The notes below the pieces were generated by a model that made no database searches, was not told where the DNA came from, and was given only the letters and a program-made list of their open reading frames with translations. Position numbers and translations under genes: made by a program. This document shows positions 10,512-25,500 of a stretch of 64,000 nt of DNA, in pieces. Source of the stretch: Lophium mytilinum (lineage: Eukaryota > Ascomycota > Dothideomycetes > Mytilinidiales > Mytilinidiaceae); contig MU004183.1 in NCBI GenBank assembly GCA_010093605.1, positions 434,001 to 498,000 of the forward strand, written 5' to 3'. How positions within the stretch are numbered: position 1 is the first letter of the stretch; each line of letters opens with the position of its first letter.

Positions 10512-13500
10512 ATGGGTAGCGTTTCTGACTCCACGGCCGCTGTTTGGCTCTGGAACGACCAGGTCCCTACACGCATCGAAGAATGCGCCCACGAGCTGAT
10601 CCAGCGTCAAATTGAACTGCGACCTTTGGCAGTTGCTGTGCATGCGCACGATGGATCGCTCACCTACGCTGAACTCGACGAGGCCAGCAATCGCTTAGCG
10701 CATTACTTGGTCAAACTTGGAATTCTGCCGGAAGATGTAGTACCACTCTGCTTTGAGAAGTCTATGTGGGCGATTGTTGGTATCCTCGCAGTCTTGAAAG
10801 CTGGCGCGGCCATGGTTTTCTTGGACCCCTCCCACCCTGAGAGCCGGAGAGAATACATCTTTACCGAAGTGGAAGCAAAAGCTATAGTTTGCTCCCCGCA
10901 ACAGTCGCATCTCTTCGGGTTGAATTGCCCTCCAACTTTTGTACTAAGCAAAGACACCCTACAGACGCTTCCACTCCAAAATATCCCGCCGAAAACCACG
11001 GTCAATCCTGCGAACTTGCTCTACATTATCTTCACTTCGGGCAGCACCGGCACTCCCAAAGGCTGCTTGATCGAACATTCTTCCTTTTGTAGTGGTTCGA
11101 TACGCCATGCTGAAAGAGCGCGCATCCTCCCTTCGAGCCGCGTTATGCAACTGTACGTTTTGCGCCCTTTAACGTTATTCAAACCGTGCTAATCCTCCAA
11201 AAGCGCCTCGTACACTTTCGACGTTAGCATGCTTGAAATTCTCACATCTCTCATCAGCGGTGCCACCATCTGCACCCCTGACATGGCCATGATGGCCAAC
11301 GGCCCAGCCTATATCATTAATGAATACAAGATCACCTGGACATTCATGACCCCTTCTTTAGTGAAGATGATGGCGCCAAGCATGGTCCCAAGCCTGGAAA
11401 CCCTTGCACTAGGAGGAGAGCCTCTGTCAAAGATCGACGTCGAGACTTGGGCCGACCATGTCCAACTCGTGAACGGGTACGGGCCTAGCGAGTGCTCGGT
11501 AGCAGCATCTGGAAACACCGAAATGACAGCATCCTCAGACCCGGCGAATATCGGATATGCGGTCGGAGGCGTATGCTGGATCGTTGACGCAGAAGACCAT
11601 GACATTTTGCTCCCGCCGAACACCGTCGGTGAACTCTTGATCGAGGGTCCAATTCTAGCGAGAGGCTACCTCAAAAGTCAACAGAAAACTGATGAAGTAT
11701 TCGTTGAGTCTCCAGCCTGGGGTCCATTAACGAAATCTGGAGACAGAAGGAGGTTATACAAGACAGGTGATCTTGCCAAATTCCTGGATGACGGATCTAT
11801 CTACTTTATCGGCCGCAAAGACACGCAAGTAAAATTGAGAGGTCTCCGCATTGAATTAGGAGAAATCGAGCATCACATCGGAACAAACACACAGGTCCGG
11901 CATCGCATGGTCATCCTTCCAAAATCCGGCTTGTTCCATAATCGCCTGGTCGCATTGGTGTCCCTTGTGGATTTTCTAGTCGAAAGGTCAGACATCGTCG
12001 AGGCAGAAGTCCACACGGCCCAAGAGATGCACGAAGAGCCTATTCAGCAGCACCTTCAGTCTATTCGAGAGAACCTGAAGGCCAACGTTCCCGAATACAT
12101 GGTTCCGGAGACCTGGATCGTACTAGAGAGGTTTCCAATGTTGATTTCCGGAAAGCTCAATCGCTCCCTTGTTAGCAAGTGGGTCACCGATGCAGATAAC
12201 AACTTGTATCGGGAGGTAGTTGGTATCGACCTCGAAGACGTGCCCATAGTCGAGGAATCGGACAGTACCGAAGAGCAACTCCGTGCCATCTATTCCACCG
12301 TTCTCAATCTCGCCATCGAAAATATAAGCCATCAGAAGTCCTTCCTTAGCCTAGGAGGTGATAGCATCACGGCGATGCAGGTCATGTCGCGATGCAGAGC
12401 TGTAGGGCTTGCCGTCAGCGTGAAGGACATCTTGCGAAGTAAATCCATCACCGAATTGTCGCATTGCGTTAAGACAGCTGGGGAGAACACATATTCAACG
12501 GAAGAAAAGTTCGACCTCGCATTTGATTTGTCTCCAATGCAACGAATGTATTTCGATATTGCACCTGCCGAGATTGATGACTCAAGACAGACACGATTCA
12601 ACCAGAGCTTTTATCTCAAGATAGAGCAGCCAGTATCGGAATCGGATCTTGCTAAGGCGCTCGAGCTTATTGTCGCTCAGCATTCTATGCTTCGCGCCCG
12701 GTTCGTGCGAGATGAGAGTGGGAAATGGATGCAGACCATCCCTTCTCAGATCGCCGGATCGTTCAGCTTTGCGGTGCATAGGCTAGAGTCGGCAAAGGAC
12801 AATTTCTCCATCATGGCTACTACCCAAACGCAATTGAACACTCAGTCAGGACCAGTTTTTGCGGTTGATCTTTTCAATACCACGTCGGAAGGACAGTATC
12901 TCTTCCTCGTGGCCCACCACGTTCTGATCGATTTAGTTTCTTGGCGGGTTATCCTCCGAGATTTGGAAGAGATCCTCACCACGGGCAGCCTCAGTGCAGA
13001 GAAGCCCTTGCCCTTCCAAAATTGGCTTGCCCTTCAATTGGAGCACGAATCCCAGGTGACCGATGTTTCTGATGTGTTACCATTTGACATTCCCGCGCCT
13101 GATTTCGAGTATTGGGGAATGTCACAGCAACCGAACCGCATGTGCGACACCCAGGAGCAGACCTTCACTCTCGATTCTGCTACTACCAAAGAGCTCCTTG
13201 AGGGTGCTTGCCACTCCGCTTTCAATACCGAGCCTATCGATCTGCTCTTAGCTTCACTGGTTCATGCCTTCAAGATGACCTTCACCGATCGTACCGTTCC
13301 TGCTTTGTTCCGTGAAGGCCACGGAAGAGAACCCTGGGACGAAGATATCGACATATCTGGAACGGTCGGATGGTTCACGACTATGTATCCTCTCTACGTT
13401 GATCTGGTCGACAGTTCCGGAATCCTTGACGTTGTGAAGCGTGCCAAGGATGTCCGTTACAGTGTGCCAGGGAATGGACGACCTTATTTCGCATCGCGTT

Positions 13501-16500
13501 ACCTTAACGAAGCCGGACTTGCCAGATTCAAAGACCACGACCACGTTGAACTATCATTCGATTACTTGGGTCTTTACCATCAACTCGAGCGATCTGGCGC
13601 GCTTTTGACTCAAGTTCCTGGCTACCAGGCCATTTTTGAGGATGTTGGGAAGGAAACTCCTCGGTTCGCCCTCGTTGAAATCACCGCCGAGGTCATTCAA
13701 GGACAGTTGCAACTCTTATTTGTGTTCAACAAGAATATGAAGAACCAGGACTTGCTGCAAGCCTGGGTGCAAGCTACGCAATCATGTCTCATTGACTCCC
13801 TTTCCCAACTGCGGAACCGCCAGCACGAGCTGACACTGGCGGACTTCCCCCTACTAAAGCTTTCCTACAACGACTTGGATAACCTAATCCACTCCAAACT
13901 ACCAGCACTCGGCATCACAAATATCGCATGCGTTGAGAGCATCTATCCAAGCTCTCCGATGCAACATGGCCTACTAATGTCTCAGGTCAGGTCAGGGGAG
14001 TCACAAGGCTGCTACGAATATAACCATACCCTCAAGGTACAGAGCCGGAGCCCTTCAAATATCCTTGAAGTTGGAAAACTGAAGTCCGCGTGGCAAACAG
14101 TGGTCCAGCGTCATAGCTCTCTACGAACCGTTTTCATAGAGAGCCGAGGAGGACTCTATGACCAGATATCCCTGAAGAAAATCGGCTCAGAAACAGTCGC
14201 CATCTACGAATGTCAGCAAGAAGAGGTTGAGAGAGTGTTTGAATCGCAACAACGACTTGTATTCCAGGTTGGGCAGCCTCTCCATCGATTTACGATCTGT
14301 CAGATCTCGTCCAATACTGCTATCTGCAAATTGGAGATTAACCATGCAATCATCGACGGCTCCTCTATTGCAAACCTTCTGGGGGACTTCATCCTTGCAT
14401 ACGATGGTGCAATCAGCAATCGAAACGGCTTCGATTTCGAAGACTATATCACGCATATTCAAAGCCGTCCAATAGGCTTAGCCATTGATTTCTGGACCGA
14501 GTATCTCTCAGAGGTCACCCCCTGCTTTTTTCCCCTCCTTGCTGGCCTCGAGGACGCCTGCGACGTATCAAAAAAGCTAGAGACCATCAGCATTGACGTT
14601 GGAATTTCAATTGAGGACTTGACCGCGTACTGCGGGAACAGAAACGTTACACTGGTAAATGTTTTCCAGCTCGCATGGGGTCTACTCCTACGAAAGTACG
14701 TCGGCTCAGATGACGTATCCTTTGGATATCTCTCGTCCGGACGAGACGCACCCTTGGATGGCATCGAGGAAGGTGTCGGTGCCTTTATCACTATGCTAGT
14801 TTCTCGCATGGAGCTTAAAGATTCTGTGTCCATATCAACCACCCTCGACAAAGTCGCCGACGATCTGACTCGCGCTCTGCCGAATCAGCATTGTGGCCTA
14901 GCAGAAATTCATCATGCGTTGAAAATGGGTAGCCAACCGCTATTCAATACCATCATTTCGTTCCACAAGGAAACAGATCATGAAATATTGACAGATTCGA
15001 CTATCAAAGTGGAGGCCCTTGAAGGCTATGACCCGACGGAGGTAAGCAACCCTTAGTGTACAGTGCCTCATCAAAGAAATCGGTACACTTGTTCACCACT
15101 GTTTGAGGCACCTCTTCAGACAGTGGTAGACAAATGTACGGATTTCTATGACGGATAATTGTAGTATGAAACGTATTAGTTTCCCCACTGATTTGGTTTC
15201 TAGTACGCACTCGCTCTTGATGTTGGGATCACGGAGACCAAGATCAATGTCAGCTTGCAATACTGGACATCAGACTTCACCAGAGATCAGGTGAAAAACA
15301 TAGGTGCAACACTTGCGAAAGCTGTCGAGACTACCGTCCATCAGGCCGATAAGAGAGTTGGAGAATGTGATCTCGTCAGCAAGGAGCATCTCCGCCAACT
15401 CCAAACCATCACGGATGTGTATCCCGAAGTAACGATGGAGTGCATACACGAGGCAATAAAGGTTCAGGTCCTTGCACGCCCCGACGCCGAGGCTATATGC
15501 TCTTACGAAGGAAGCTGGACCTACAAGGAGCTTGATGAACAATCTACCCGACTTGCGCACCACCTCATCACTCTTGGAGTGGGCCCGGAAGTCATCGTTC
15601 CTTATTGCTTCCAAAAGTCAGCATTGGCCATCATCTCGATGCTCGCAATCTTGAAAGCAGGCGGCGCGGCAGTTGCTCTTGATCCAGGACATCCGGTCAA
15701 TCGACTCGAAGGACTCATCGAGCAGACAGATTCGAGGATAATTTTAGCCGCGCCTGCTAATGTTCATATCTTCAAAGACACCCCAGATGTTAAATACGTT
15801 TTGGGGATCGATCTAGACTTCATCACCAGCCTAGAGCAACCGCCGGGTAACCCTTGCTCAACCGTACAGCCTTCGAATGCAGCCTTTGTGGTTTTCACGT
15901 CCGGAACAACGGGAAAGCCCAAGGGCATCGTTCTTGAGCACTACAATCTGCGAACCTGCGCCGTTGCAATGGGGCCGGTTCTTGGATTCGGCCCAGACAC
16001 GCGCGCACTGCAGTTCGCGGCGTACACGTTTGATGTCTCTCTACAGGACATTTTTACAACTCTTCAATTCGGTGGCACTATTTGCGTCATCTCTGACGAT
16101 GAGCGCTATAACGATCTCGCCGCTGGAATCAACTCTCGAAGGGCTAATTGGGCTGATTTGACTGCCACCGTGAGTGGCATGCTACGACCCTCCGATGTAC
16201 CGACTATGAAACGCTTGAATAACGGCGGCGAGCCTCTGAATCGCGATGTGGTTGAGACCTGGGCGGATGCCGTTGAACTTCACAATCTTTATGGACCGGC
16301 GGAGACGACAGTTAATCAAACCGCCAGCAAGCGACTCTCAAAAACTTCTGCAGCGACAAATATTGGCCCTGCCTATGGAACTCATGTGTGGATTGTCAAT
16401 GCAGCAAACCCAAACCAACTCGTTCCAATCGGTTGTGCTGGAGAGATTCTCATCGAGGGACCGTTACTGGCAAGAGGGTATTTGAAAGATCCTGTCAAGA

Positions 16501-19500
16501 CCGCCGCTGCATTCATCGAGAATCCGGATTGGGTCCACCTTTTCCCAACCTCTGGAACCATCCGTCGGTTCTACAGAAGCGGAGATCTTGGCTTACTCAA
16601 TACCGATGGGAGTATCACTATCGTTGGCCGACGTGATACGCAAGTAAAGATTAATGGGCAGAGAGTTGAGCTTGACGAGATAATGCATCAGATACAACAG
16701 CTTTTACCAGAGGGGTACCAAACTGTCGTTGACGCGATCTCCGTTGAGCAACACACCAAGAGCAAGACTATCATTGCTTACGTCTGCTCCCCGGAATTTA
16801 GCCACAACGACCAAGCAAGCCTAGTAATCTCGGATGACTTGAGAAAGCTATTCAAGAGCTTGCAAGGGGCGTTGGCGAAAGTATTACCATTCTACATGAT
16901 ACCTTCGCTCTTCGTGCCTATTTCCAAGATTCCGTCCACTCAATCGGGTAAGATGGACCGTACGGCACTGAGACAGATTGTCTCTGGTTTCTCGAAGGCC
17001 CAAATTTCCCACTACATGCTCCGAGATACCTCAAAGTCTCTACCGAGGACGGGGATGGAACGACTTTTCCAGAGCCTGTTCAGCGAGACTCTCAGCATTG
17101 AAGCCGAAACAATCAGCAGGGACGACAACTTCTTTGGCCTGGGAGGCGACAGTGTTGGAGCAATGAAAATGGTGGCAGCGGCACGAAAGCACAACACCAT
17201 CATTCGAGTGTCAGATATATTCAAGCATCCAAATCTTGACGATATGGCCACCGTAGCCAAGATGGCCGACGACCAAAAGTCAACCGAGCAGATTGAACCT
17301 TTCAGTCTGATTCCCCTCAACGGTTCACCACTCGAAAAAGTCATCGCAGATGCAGCGGCACACTGCAACCTTCCAACCGCAGATATTGAAGACATATACC
17401 CAACCTCCGCACTCCAAGAAGGTCTCATGGCCTTAGGAATGAGGAAAACAGGAGCTTACATTGCGCAAAAGACTTTCAAACTTCCATCGCAGAATTTCGA
17501 TTTATCTCGCTTCTACTCTGCGTGGTTCACAGTCGTTGAACAAGAAGCTATCTTGCGAAGCCGTATCATCCACTTGCCACTGTCGGGAAGCCTCCAAGTC
17601 GTCCACAGACGAGCACTTGAATGGCAAGAAGCAGATGACCTGGAGAGTTACCTTACTAGCGATATGCTTTCTCCTTTCCAATACGGGGATCCATTAATGC
17701 GAGTGGCCATTGTCAAGGAGTCAAAGTCCGCAGTCTACTTCGTCTGGACAGCTCACCACGCGATCTACGATGGATGGACCATTTCTCTACTGTTTGAGAA
17801 AGTTGCTCAAGCCTACCGAGGAGACCTTGTAGCAGACTCTGTACCGTTCAAAGCGTTCATTAATCGCCTCGGCGAGGTGTCCAATGCCGCAAACATAGAC
17901 TTTTGGAAAGATGAACTCAAATCCCAAGGAAGCTTCCCCACCAGCTTTCCCATCGTTGGGCACGGATATACCGCAGGTCCAAAGAAAACTATTACTCATC
18001 ATGCTACAGCACCGCGCATCACTTCCAACATTCTACCTTCCACTATCAAAAAAGCTGCATGGGCGCTGACACTCGCCACTTACGCGGATTCGGAGTCTAT
18101 CGTTTTCGCTTCAACCGTCTCCGGGCGGAATATTCCAATTTCCGGAATCGACTCAATGATGGGTCCCACCATCACAACAGTCCCAGTGAGTGTTTTGTCG
18201 CCAAAACCAGGCACAACCATTGCCCAATTCTTGGATGCTGTTCAAATCCAATCAATCAATTGTACGTAAGCTCCCAGCACAGATGAAAAGTCTTCCAGCT
18301 TTTGCGGTCGTGTGTACACCCGTCTGCCACTGCTTGGAGTGCCTCAACAGGTTTTCAGACAGTACAAAGCTGAGAGTAATCCTCTCATTTGTATTTGTAA
18401 AAATGCATTGAAGCACCACAAACAGCGGCAGACAGGTGTATAAGATTCAGAATGCGGTTGAGTGTGCTACCTTTTTTATGCCCCACAGGGCTTTGAAGAC
18501 TCGAGGGCGATCTGGTCCTGAAATATTTGCTAACTTTACTGCCACCTTTAGCGATGGAATTCGAGCACTTCGGTCTGCAAAAGATTGGCGAAGTCAGCAC
18601 CGAGGCTCGCGCTGCCATTGACAGCATAACGAATCTCTTTGTATTGCAGCCGGCTGGCGAAGACAACGACTCTTTTCTCGGCATGGATCCTCTTCCAAGG
18701 CCGGACACAAACTTTGACACTTATCCGCTCGTGGTTCTATGTAACTTGGGCAACAATGGAGACTTCAGCGTCGAAGCAATGTTTGACGAGGAAATTATTC
18801 CTACAGATCGGATGACACGCATGCTCCATCAATTCGAGCATTTTGTCCAGGAACTTTCCACAGATACCCATAAGTCTATCGAAGAGATAGGCCTCAACCC
18901 ACACGATCTCAAGGCCATTACAGAATGGAATGCTGAGCTTCCCGCGAGCATCGATGCCCGAATTCCGGACCTTGTACTCAAGAATGTGGAAACAAGACCC
19001 GATGCTGAGGCAATATCCGCATGGGATGGCTCCGTCACTTATAGGCAGCTCGACATCGTCTCTGCTAAACTCGCAAGCCATCTCATTTCTCTTGGCATTG
19101 GCCCAGAAATCAAAGTTGGGCTTTGCTTCGACAAGTCCATGTGGAATATAATCTCCATGTTTGCAGTCATGAGAATCGGTGGTGTCTGCGTGCAGCTCCT
19201 GCCCAGTTACCCGATGCCAAGAATGCTGAGTATCCTTGATGATATCGAGGCGTCAGTTGTGCTAGTGTCTCCTCAACATGCTGCTCTTTTCGATGGCATC
19301 GTTCCAAACGTTGTATGTATTGAGTCTTCGTTTGTTGATTCTCTGGTGCAGAAAGACTTTGAAATCCCTCAGTACGGGCCCGAAAACGCCGCATTCATCG
19401 TCTTCACCTCAGGCAGCACGGGAAAGCCTAAGGGCGTAATCATCGAGCACCGCGGATTTACTACAATGGCCCACTATCAGCTCCCTCAGATCCTTCTCAA

Positions 19501-22500
19501 TCAGGACTCTCGGGTTCTTCAATTCGCAACCCACACATTCGATATTTGCTTGTTCGAGAGCTTTGCACCTCTGGTGACTGGCGCACGCGTCTGTGTCCCA
19601 TCTGAATACGACCGACTGAACAGCCTGGTTAGCGCCATCAACAGTTTGAGAGTGGATTGGATTATCATGGTGTCAACAGTTGCCGATACCTTCCATCCCG
19701 ACGAGGTACCAGGGCTCAAATCAATGGTTCTCGGAGGTGAACCACTTCGTGCTGATATCCATGACCGATGGGCTAACCGAGTCTGCCTCTTCAACGACTA
19801 TGGCCCTGCTGAGTGCTCTATTTTGGCGGTGATGACTCGATCATTCGCTGATACTCCTCCCTCGATGATAGGGAAGGGTCATGGGTGCAGGACATGGGTT
19901 ACCGACAAGGTAGACTCCGACCGTCTCTTGCCAGTCGGCTGCATCGGCGAGCTCCTTGTTGAGGGTCCTCTTCTTGCGAGAGGCTATCTCAAGAATCCAG
20001 AAAAGACTGCGGAATCCTACATCACTGCTCCTGGCTGGGCGTCCTCTGTTCAACCTCCGCCTTCGAGGCTCTACAAGACTGGAGATCTGGTCCGGTACAC
20101 GAAGGATGGCAATATGATCTGTTTAGGTCGTAAGGACACACAGATCAAAATCCGGGGACTTCGTGTTGAGCTTGGAGAAATAGAGCACCATATCAAAACC
20201 AGCTCATTTGGAGCTCGACATCTTGCTGTTGAAAAGATCCTGATTGGTGGAGACATCGAAAAGGCGGCTTTGGCGGCATTTCTCGTGCCTTCAGAGAATG
20301 AAGACAGCCAGAACGAAGTCCTTCCTTTATCCGACGCACTAAACGCCAAGTTCTTGCAGCTAAGAGATCATGTCGGACAGTCGTTACAGAGTTATATGGT
20401 TCCGTCCCTGTTTATCCCGCTGAGGAGAATGCCGGAGACACAGACTGGCAAGATCGACCGCAATGCATTGAAGAGGATTGGAGCCGGCTTGACACTAGGC
20501 GAATTTGAGGCTTACTCTTTAGCAGACGCTGAGGATTCGGCTCCACGACGCGCTCCATCAACGGCCATCGAGAAGATACTACAGTCGATTTGGGCACAGC
20601 TCCTGAATATTGACCCTCTATCCATCAGCGCAGACGACAGCTTTTTCAAGAAGGGGGGAGATAGTATTAAAGCTATGAGGCTAACCTCCATGGCCAGATC
20701 GGCAGGTTACAAGCTAATTGTTGCGGATATCTTCAAGAGCCCGGTATTGGCTGATATGGCGGCGGCAGCAGTTCCCGAAAATGTCTCGGTGATACCATCC
20801 GCAATCCCACCGTTCAAAGTCGCTTCAGGAGGGGATATCACAAACCTGATCGAGGAATCAGCTGCCCAATGTGGAGTCGAAAAAAGCGCTATCGAAGACA
20901 TATATCCATGCACCCCTCTCCAGGCCGGTCTGATGGAGCTTGCGACGCAACAAGGGACCGCTTACACAGCTCAAAGAGTCTTCCGCTTCCCCGCCGATAT
21001 CGACATAACTCGTTTCAAAGAGGCTTGGACCCAGCTTGTTGCCCTCAATCCCATCTTGAGGACACGAATTATTTTGTCCGGGTCTGGGGCAATGCAAGTT
21101 GTTATCAAAGAAGGCATTTCCTGGCAAACCGAAACCTCTGTTTCCGAATATACCGGAAATGACAAACTAGTCGAAATCCACTATGGTAGTCCCCTTGCAC
21201 GATATGCGCTGGATTCCGACCACAGGCACTTCATCTGGACAGTGCATCATGCTCTTTATGACGGGCATAGCGCGAATCTGGTCATGGAACAGCTAGAAGC
21301 CCTCTACGAGGGGTCTCAGACTGCACCCGCAACGGGCTACAATCACTTCATCAAGCTGATCGAAGACGTCGATCCAATAGCCTCCAAGACATTCTGGAGT
21401 CAGCAGCTGAACCAAGGCATACCTCAGAGCTTTCCTACACTTCCTTCCGCCACCTACCAACCGTCGCCTGATCGCGAAGTCACGAAATCCATCCACATTG
21501 TGTCCAGCGGAACCGACTTCATGCTCTCAACGATTCTTCGAGCTGCTTGGGCCATTGTTACGGGTCGATACATGAGCTCCAACGAGGTCGCATTCGCTGC
21601 CACTTTGTCTGGGCGGAACGCGCCCATCCCAGGCATCGAAACCATTGTAGGCCCAACGATTACTACTGTTCCTATCCAGATCCAGATGAAATCAGATGAG
21701 CCAGTGGCCCGGTTCTTGGGAAGAGTGCACCAACAACAAGCCGATATGATTCCTTTCGAGCACGCAGGCCTCCAAAATATCTACGCCATGGCAGGTGACA
21801 GGCAGAATCTTAAGAATCTCTTCGTCATTCAGCAGCCGCTCACGGATCTGACGAATGGGCCCGAGGGCAGTCTTCTCGATGAGATCCTCGATAAGGATCT
21901 TCTCCGGGGATTCCATACATTTGCCGTTGTTGTAGAGTGTATGATCATGAGTGAGAATAAAGTCGATATAGAGCTCCAGTTCGATCACAAAGCTTTGCCG
22001 GAAGCATCGGCTCGAATGGTTCTCGACCAATTTGAGCATGTTGTTCACCAATTGACCGAGGCGCCTTCATCTAGTCCCCTTGGAGACATCGACTTAGTTA
22101 CGCCGGCACACTTCCAACAAATGATTGAATGGAACAACATGGTTGATGTCCAGAACGTAGAGGACTGTATTCACAACATCTTCCGAGAGCAAGTCAAACT
22201 CCAGCCAGACGCAGAAGCAGTCTCGTCGTGGGATGGCTCCCTTACTTACCAGCAGTTGGATCACTTGTCTGAGAAGCTGGCCGCCTACTTAGTTGAAAGA
22301 GGTGTCAAACCAGAATACCTCGTGCCCATGTGCTTCGACAAATCTCTTTACGCAGTGGTCTCCATGATGGCCGTGCTCAAAGCTGGGGGAGCTTGTGCTC
22401 ATCTAGGAAGAACTCAGCCTATCGCGCGTATGACCCAGATTATCCAGGAAACCGGCGCCAGCATTGTTCTCACGGATAGACTCCATGGTGACCAATTTGT

Positions 22501-25500
22501 GGGCATTGCAGATTCTATTGTAATCGAGGAAGAGCTCTTCAGCACCCTCTCCTCGAATGCGCAACTCCCTCAAGTTTCTTCTTCAAATCCGGCATTTGTC
22601 CTATTCACCTCTGGCTCTACTGGAAAGCCCAAGGGTATCGTGGTCGAGCACGGTTCGCTCTGTACCAGCTCTAAGGCCCACGGTACGAACAGAAAAGTGG
22701 GCCCTCATACCCGTCTCCTTCAGGTAAGAATTCTTCGAGAGTCTTCACAGCTAAGACTAACATAAATCAGTTCGCCGCCTACACTTTTGACGTGGCTACT
22801 GCGGATGTATTTACGACTCTCCAGCGAGGAGGTTGCATCTGCATACCCTCAGAAGAAGAGCGTGTCAACGACCTACCTGGAGCCATCAACCGGACGAAGG
22901 CCAATTATGGGTTCCTGACTCCAACTGTCGCTGGAATGCTGGATCCGAAGAGCGTTCCAACCTTGAAGACGCTCATTTTGGGGGGTGAACTACTCACTCA
23001 AGATAACGTCAAGACGTGGGCTCCTCTGGTTCGTCTGATAATTAGTTACGGGATGGCAGAGTGCAGCATCCACTGCATGGATGCGGTTCCGTTGACATTG
23101 GAGAGCGATCCCGCAAATCTCGGCCGCCCTTCTGGATGTCTGATGTGGATAGTCGATCCGGAAGATCATGATAAGCTGGCGCCTATCGGAGCTGTGGGAG
23201 AACTGATGATCGAAGGTAGAATGGTCTCTCGCGGTTACCTCAACGACACGGAAAAGACAGATGCAGCCTTCATCATTGAACCTACTTGGGCGCAAGGCAG
23301 CGGCTCACCACGCCGCATGTACAAAACTGGCGATCTCGTCAGGTACAGCGCTCAAGGCGAAATTTGCTATGTCAGTCGAAAGGACTTCCAGGTTAAGCAC
23401 CATGGCCAAAGGATTGAGCTCAGTGAGATTGAGCACCATCTCGCCACCGACATCCGTGTGAAGCACACTGTATCACTGCTGCCAAAAGCAGGCTATCTCA
23501 AGAAGAAGCTCATAACTGTCCTTTCGTTTGAGTCGCTCGCTTTGCCACTCAATAAGGACTCTCAACTTGCGTTGATTACCGGACTGGATAAAGGCATGGC
23601 CGAAGTCCAGATCGCCTCAGTCCGCAACAACCTCGCGACAATCGTCCCGGAGTATATGGTCCCAGCATTATTCATTGTTGTGCGCGCCCTCCCTCTAACT
23701 CCCAACGGAAAGCTTGATAGAGTCACCACCCTCAAGTGGATTGAAGATATGGAAGAGCATATGTACGAATTGATCGCTGGCGGAAACGAAGACGAGGATG
23801 GATGGGCTACTGCAGCTACCGAGCAGCAAAAACGGCTGCAGGAGATCCTAGTTGAGGTCCTTGGCTTGCCAGGAATCAACATGAACCGGTCTTTTCTGGA
23901 TCTGGGCGGCGACAGCATTACTGCTATGCAACTCCGAGCGAAGGGCCAGGCGCAAGGCATTTCCCTCAGTGTGAGAGACATCATCACGTGCGAGAGCATT
24001 TCCCATCTCGCCATGCAGGCAAAGTTTCTTGAAGAGGGTGTGAACGAATTTGAAGAGGTGGTTGGGAAGCCGTTCCCATTGACTAACTGGCAGAAAGCGT
24101 GTCTTGATTCTACGGTACCGCAGACTCAGACAGTCGTACTGCGACTAGCCGAGTCTACTACGGTACCAAAGCTTGTCCGAGCGATCGAGGCGCTTATCCA
24201 GCACCATTCTATGCTTCGGGCGCGACTTACACGAAATGCCGAAGGAAGCTGGAAACAAGTTGTTACCAAAGAGCTCACCGGATCCTACGCTTTCGAAGCT
24301 CACACTTTGTCCACGAAGGCAGAGCTTGACTCTTATTTACCCAAAATGAGAGATATATTGGACATCGAAACCGGACCTCTCTTCGTAGTACATCTTTTCG
24401 ACGTAGTGGAGTCAGCCCAGGAGCAACAGCTGATAGCGATTACGATTCATAACTCGGTCGCAGATGCGACTTCGATGCGCATCATTGTAGAGGATCTCCA
24501 AGAACTATTGCAAGGTGGCATGATTTCTTCCAAAAAGGCGGCATCATTCCAAGCTTGGCTCAACTCTGCTCACGAGCTACCGCCGTATGAGTTACCCCAG
24601 GATACCATTAGTCCTCAAGCGGGATGTCACGTTCCGCCCTCTTCAACTCATGAAGTGGGTGAAACCACTTGTGTTCCACCCTTCCAGCTGTGCCAGGAGC
24701 CCTCTAACGAAGAAGAGGCCGTCGACAAGGAAGAGATTCAGTTCAACATGTCCGCCTGGGGTGTCTCGGACTTTGAGAAGTCACTCACCCTTACGGCGGA
24801 CACCTCTTCTCTGCTACTGGGCGTCAGCAACGATGCTCTTTCTACACAACCTAAGGACATCATCATTGCTTCCCTAACCCACGCCTTAGCTGCAAGCAAG
24901 CTACCCACAGTCATTTCCATCAAAGAAGATGGCCGGAACTCCAGGACAGTGGGACAGTTCAATCGCATTCGTGAGTTCGACGAAAGCGGTAGCCAGGACC
25001 TTGTCCAACTCCTCAGTAAAGCTAAGGATTTTCGCGTCCAGAATGAGGCCAATCTGCGCCTGATGCAATCTTCACCAAGCTTCACTGGAGTACTCTTCGA
25101 ATACTTGGACACCACTTTTAGCCTCGACAATGGAATTGTCCTAGATTGCGTTGAAGTCTCCCCACAGGAGTCCCAAGTGCCTTCCGCAGTACTCGATATC
25201 TCCGCCAAAGTTTCCAATGGCAGCATTACGATCAAAATACGGGTGCACAGCGTCAGCCTCGCTATTCAAGACTCGATCTGTGGCCTTGTCGATTATTTGT
25301 CGCTCTCCATGCCAGTCTTTGCAAAGAAGCTTGCCACAATGTCTCGCATGGCGACCTTGACCGACTATCCTCTCCTCAAGATGGAGTACGGCCACCTCCC
25401 TGAATTAGAAAACGTAATCCGCAATGTGGGGTTAAGTTTCGATCGTATCGAAGCTATTGTACCTTGCACACCACTCCAGACCCGAATGCTAGTCAGTCAG

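Noticed and set aside
11153-11203. Apparent frame break in A1 of the synthetase
   Set aside because: It is a normal 51-bp intron with GT-AG borders and a GTGCTAAT branch site. Splicing restores the conserved SYTFDVS motif, so the gene is not broken.
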